Shown piece after piece: positions 4,306-5,999 of a stretch of DNA of 5,999 nt; position 1 is the first letter of the stretch, and each line of letters starts with the position of its first letter. The notes beneath the pieces are model-generated. The model worked only from the letters and a program-made list of their open reading frames with translations, did not search any database and was not told the origin of the DNA. Source of the stretch: an uncultured Rivibacter sp. (GTDB taxonomy: Bacteria > Pseudomonadota > Gammaproteobacteria > Burkholderiales > Burkholderiaceae); the NCBI GenBank assembly GCA_946481025.1, contig CAMLNA010000205.1, forward strand, positions 1 through 5,999. The letters are read 5' to 3'. A program made the position numbers and the translations under genes.

Positions 4306-5796
4306 ATGAGCCTCTCCGTGCAATTCAACGAGGTCATCAAGCGCTTCGGCCCGGTGCAGGTGCTGCACGGCGTGAGCTTCGCGCTCGAACCCGGCCGCGT
4401 GGTCGGCCTGCTCGGCGAAAACGGCGCCGGCAAGTCCACGCTGATGAAGATCCTTTCCGGCTATGAAGCCGCGAGCGGCGGGGAGGTGCTGGTCGACGGC
4501 GCACCGTGCAGATTCAACGGCTCGCGCGAGGCCGAGGCCGCCGGCATCGTGCTGATCCACCAGGAGTTCAACCTCGCCGAACACCTGACCATCGCGCAGA
4601 ACATCTTTCTCGGCCACGAGCTGCGCAGCGGCTGGCTGCTCGACGATGCGGCCATGCGACAGGCCACCCGCAGCCTCTTGCAGCAGGTGGGGCTGGAGGC
4701 CGACCCCGACACGCCGGTGCGCCACCTCATCGTGGCCGAGAAGCAGCTGGTCGAGATCGCCAAGGCCCTGCAGCGCAAGGCCAGGCTGCTCATCATGGAC
4801 GAGCCCACCGCGACGCTCACACCGTCGGAGACACAGCGCCTGTTCGGTCTCATCGCGCAGCTCAGGGCCGCGGGCGTCACCGTCGTCTACATCTCGCACA
4901 AGCTCGACGAGGTGGAGCGCATCACCGACGAGGTGGTGGTCATGCGCGACGGCCGTTTCGTCACCCGCGCGCCCACCGCCGGCCTTTCGCGCCAGCAGAT
5001 GGCCAACCTGATGGTGGGCCGCGAGCTGTCCGACATGTTCCCGCCGAAGCATCGGCCTGCGGCCGATGCGCTCCCGCTGCTGAAGGTCGAGCACTACACG
5101 GTGCCCGGCTGGGCCGACGACGTGAGCTTCGAGGTGCGCCCGGGCGAGGTGCTGGGGTTCGCCGGCCTGGTGGGCGCCGGGCGCACCGAGCTCTTCGAGG
5201 GCCTGCTCGGCCTGCGCGAGGGCGGACGCGGCCGCGTCGAGCTGCTGGGGCGCGAGGTGGTGCTGCAAAGCCCGCGGCAGGCAGCCTCGCTGGGCCTCAC
5301 CTACCTGAGCGAAGACCGCAAGGGCAAGGGCCTGCACGTGAGCATGGGCCTGGCCGAGAACCTCACGCTGATGTCGCTGGATCGGTATGCGAAGCCGCTG
5401 CTCGACCCCGGCGCCGAACACCGGGCGCTGCAGCAGGCGGTGAACGACTTCGGCATCCGCACCGGCGACCTCCACGGCAGGGCCTCGTCGCTGTCGGGCG
5501 GCAACCAGCAGAAGCTCGCGATCGCGCGGGTGCTGCAGCCCGGGCCGAGGGTGGTGGTGCTCGACGAGCCGACCCGCGGCGTCGACGTGGGCGCCAAGCG
5601 CGACATCTATTTCCTGGTCCGGCAGCTCGCGAGCGAAGGCCGTGCCGTCGTCGTGATCTCGTCGGAGCTGATCGAGCTGATCGGCCTGGCGCACCGGGTG
5701 GTGGTCATGCGCAACGGCCGCGTGATGGCCACGCTGGCCGCCGAGCAACTGAGCGAAGAGGAGCTGATCTCCCATGCCACCGGCACCTACCACTGA
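4306..5796 (+). CDS. sugar ABC transporter ATP-binding protein, RbsA/XylG/MglA class
   Basis: A 496-residue cytoplasmic ATPase made of two fused nucleotide-binding domains, the hallmark of ribose-type (CUT2) importers. Domain one has Walker A GENGAGKST (37-45), Q-loop Q86, an altered signature LIVAEKQ (141-147), Walker B LLIMDEP (161-167) and H-loop H198. Domain two has a degenerate Walker A GLVGAGRTE (287-295, Arg for the catalytic Lys), an intact signature LSGGNQQK (396-403), Walker B VVVLDEP (416-422) and Ser in place of the H-loop histidine (ISSEL 451-455). A degenerate second Walker A is normal for the class. I start at ATG 4306 because homology begins at once; GTG 4300 is an alternative. 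The ribosome site is weak (GAGCGGGG). It would pair with the permease that overlaps its end, and the binding protein should follow outside the window. Substrate cannot be told from the ATPase. Confidence 0.94.
   Translation: MSLSVQFNEVIKRFGPVQVLHGVSFALEPGRVVGLLGENGAGKSTLMKILSGYEAASGGEVLVDGAPCRFNGSREAEAAGIVLIHQEFNLAEHLTIAQNIFLGHELRSGWLLDDAAMRQATRSLLQQVGLEADPDTPVRHLIVAEKQLVEIAKALQRKARLLIMDEPTATLTPSETQRLFGLIAQLRAAGVTVVYISHKLDEVERITDEVVVMRDGRFVTRAPTAGLSRQQMANLMVGRELSDMFPPKHRPAADALPLLKVEHYTVPGWADDVSFEVRPGEVLGFAGLVGAGRTELFEGLLGLREGGRGRVELLGREVVLQSPRQAASLGLTYLSEDRKGKGLHVSMGLAENLTLMSLDRYAKPLLDPGAEHRALQQAVNDFGIRTGDLHGRASSLSGGNQQKLAIARVLQPGPRVVVLDEPTRGVDVGAKRDIYFLVRQLASEGRAVVVISSELIELIGLAHRVVVMRNGRVMATLAAEQLSEEELISHATGTYH
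5758..5763 (+). promoter_or_regulatory. Shine-Dalgarno site for the permease gene, inside the ATPase gene
   Basis: GAGGAG lies 10 nt before ATG 5774 and supports that start, which falls within the last codons of the ATPase gene. Confidence 0.55.
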
Positions 5797-5999
5797 CGCG
5801 GCGGCGACGCCTGCCTCTCCATCGCGCCGGCCGGCCTGGCGTCGTGCCGAAGGGCTGGGCCCGGTGCTCGGCCTGGTGCTGCTGTGCATTGCCGGCACCG
5901 TGCTCAACCCGGACTTCGCGACCTGGGACAACGCGATGAACGTGCTCACGCGCACCGCCTTCATCGGCATCATCGCGGTGGGCATGTGCTTCGTCATCA
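5774..5999 (+). CDS. sugar ABC transporter permease, RbsC class, N-terminal part
   Basis: The frame opens at ATG 5774 and runs off the window, giving 75 complete codons. A Pro/Ala/Arg-rich cytoplasmic head (about 25 residues) leads into a first membrane helix, LGPVLGLVLLCIAGTVL, then NPDFATWDNAMNVLTRTAF and the start of helix two, IGIIAVGMCFVI. The pattern of Asn-Pro-Asp-Phe, then D-N-x-x-N-V-L, then G-I-I-A-V-G-M is that of the RbsC/XylH/FrcC permeases (BPD_transp_2 family), which form the membrane channel of CUT2 sugar importers. It overlaps the ATPase gene by 23 nt (5774-5796), typical of translational coupling between the two partners. The remaining roughly 250 residues are outside the window, so integrity and substrate are unknown. 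Confidence 0.88.
   Translation, partial: MPPAPTTDAAATPASPSRRPAWRRAEGLGPVLGLVLLCIAGTVLNPDFATWDNAMNVLTRTAFIGIIAVGMCFVI

Noticed and set aside
2982..4439. Minus-strand open frame of 485 codons opposite the ROK gene
   Set aside because: It has the same shadow character, and the + strand ROK motifs are decisive.
4207..5997. Minus-strand open frame of 596 codons opposite the ABC ATPase and permease
   Set aside because: It is compositionally biased (Ala/His/Gln/Arg) and runs across two genes with unmistakable ABC motifs on the + strand. It is a GC shadow.
1..5999. CRISPR arrays, insertion sequences, integrase or attachment sites, defence genes
   Set aside because: I saw no regularly spaced repeats, no transposase or integrase motifs, and no terminal inverted repeats with target duplications. 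Composition is even across the window.

Overview
The window reads as a chromosomal piece of a high-GC betaproteobacterium, most likely of the order Burkholderiales. The grounds are third-codon GC bias in every gene, dense same-strand packing, GGAGGA/AGGAGA ribosome sites, and the similarity of the proteins, recalled from memory, to Comamonadaceae/Rubrivivax-type relatives. No database search was possible. All genes I accept lie on the + strand, and the long minus-strand open frames are GC-driven shadows.

Layout. (1) 1-186 is the 3' end of an AraC-family regulator, followed after 5 bp by a small uncharacterised acidic protein (192-494). (2) 495-621 is a leader with helically phased TAAG-type repeats and a strong ribosome site. 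It precedes a periplasmic sugar-binding protein of the Pseudomonas glucose/mannose GtsA/GltB type (622-1893). No permease or ATPase of its own kind follows, so it stands alone here. (3) 1894-2223 is a 330-bp non-coding gap with an exceptionally stable 15-bp hairpin capped by a GNRA-type loop, a second set of overlapping alternative hairpins, and a possible promoter at its end. (4) 2224-2931 is a YhhN/TMEM86-family integral membrane protein (lysoplasmalogenase-like). (5) 2932-3062 holds a good sigma70-like promoter whose -35/-10 spacer contains a palindrome. It drives a sugar-uptake operon: a ROK-family repressor-type regulator (3063-4277), a fused two-domain RbsA/XylG/MglA-class ABC ATPase (4306-5796), and the start of an RbsC-class permease (5774 to the window end, overlapping the ATPase by 23 nt).

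How the genes work together. The last three genes form an operon in which the ROK protein probably senses the imported sugar or a derivative and represses its own transporter. The ATPase powers a ribose-type (CUT2) importer whose binding protein is expected beyond the window. The sugar cannot be read from this sequence. The orphan GtsA-like binding protein belongs to the other carbohydrate importer class (CUT1), so it is unlikely to serve the RbsA/RbsC transporter.

I saw no mobile element, CRISPR array, tRNA or rRNA. The most unusual items are the structured non-coding gap, the isolated binding protein with its phased leader repeats, the operator embedded in the ROK promoter, and the matched loss of both halves of one ATP site in the ABC ATPase. 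I did not find a convincing new system, and most of the window is ordinary transport and regulation.
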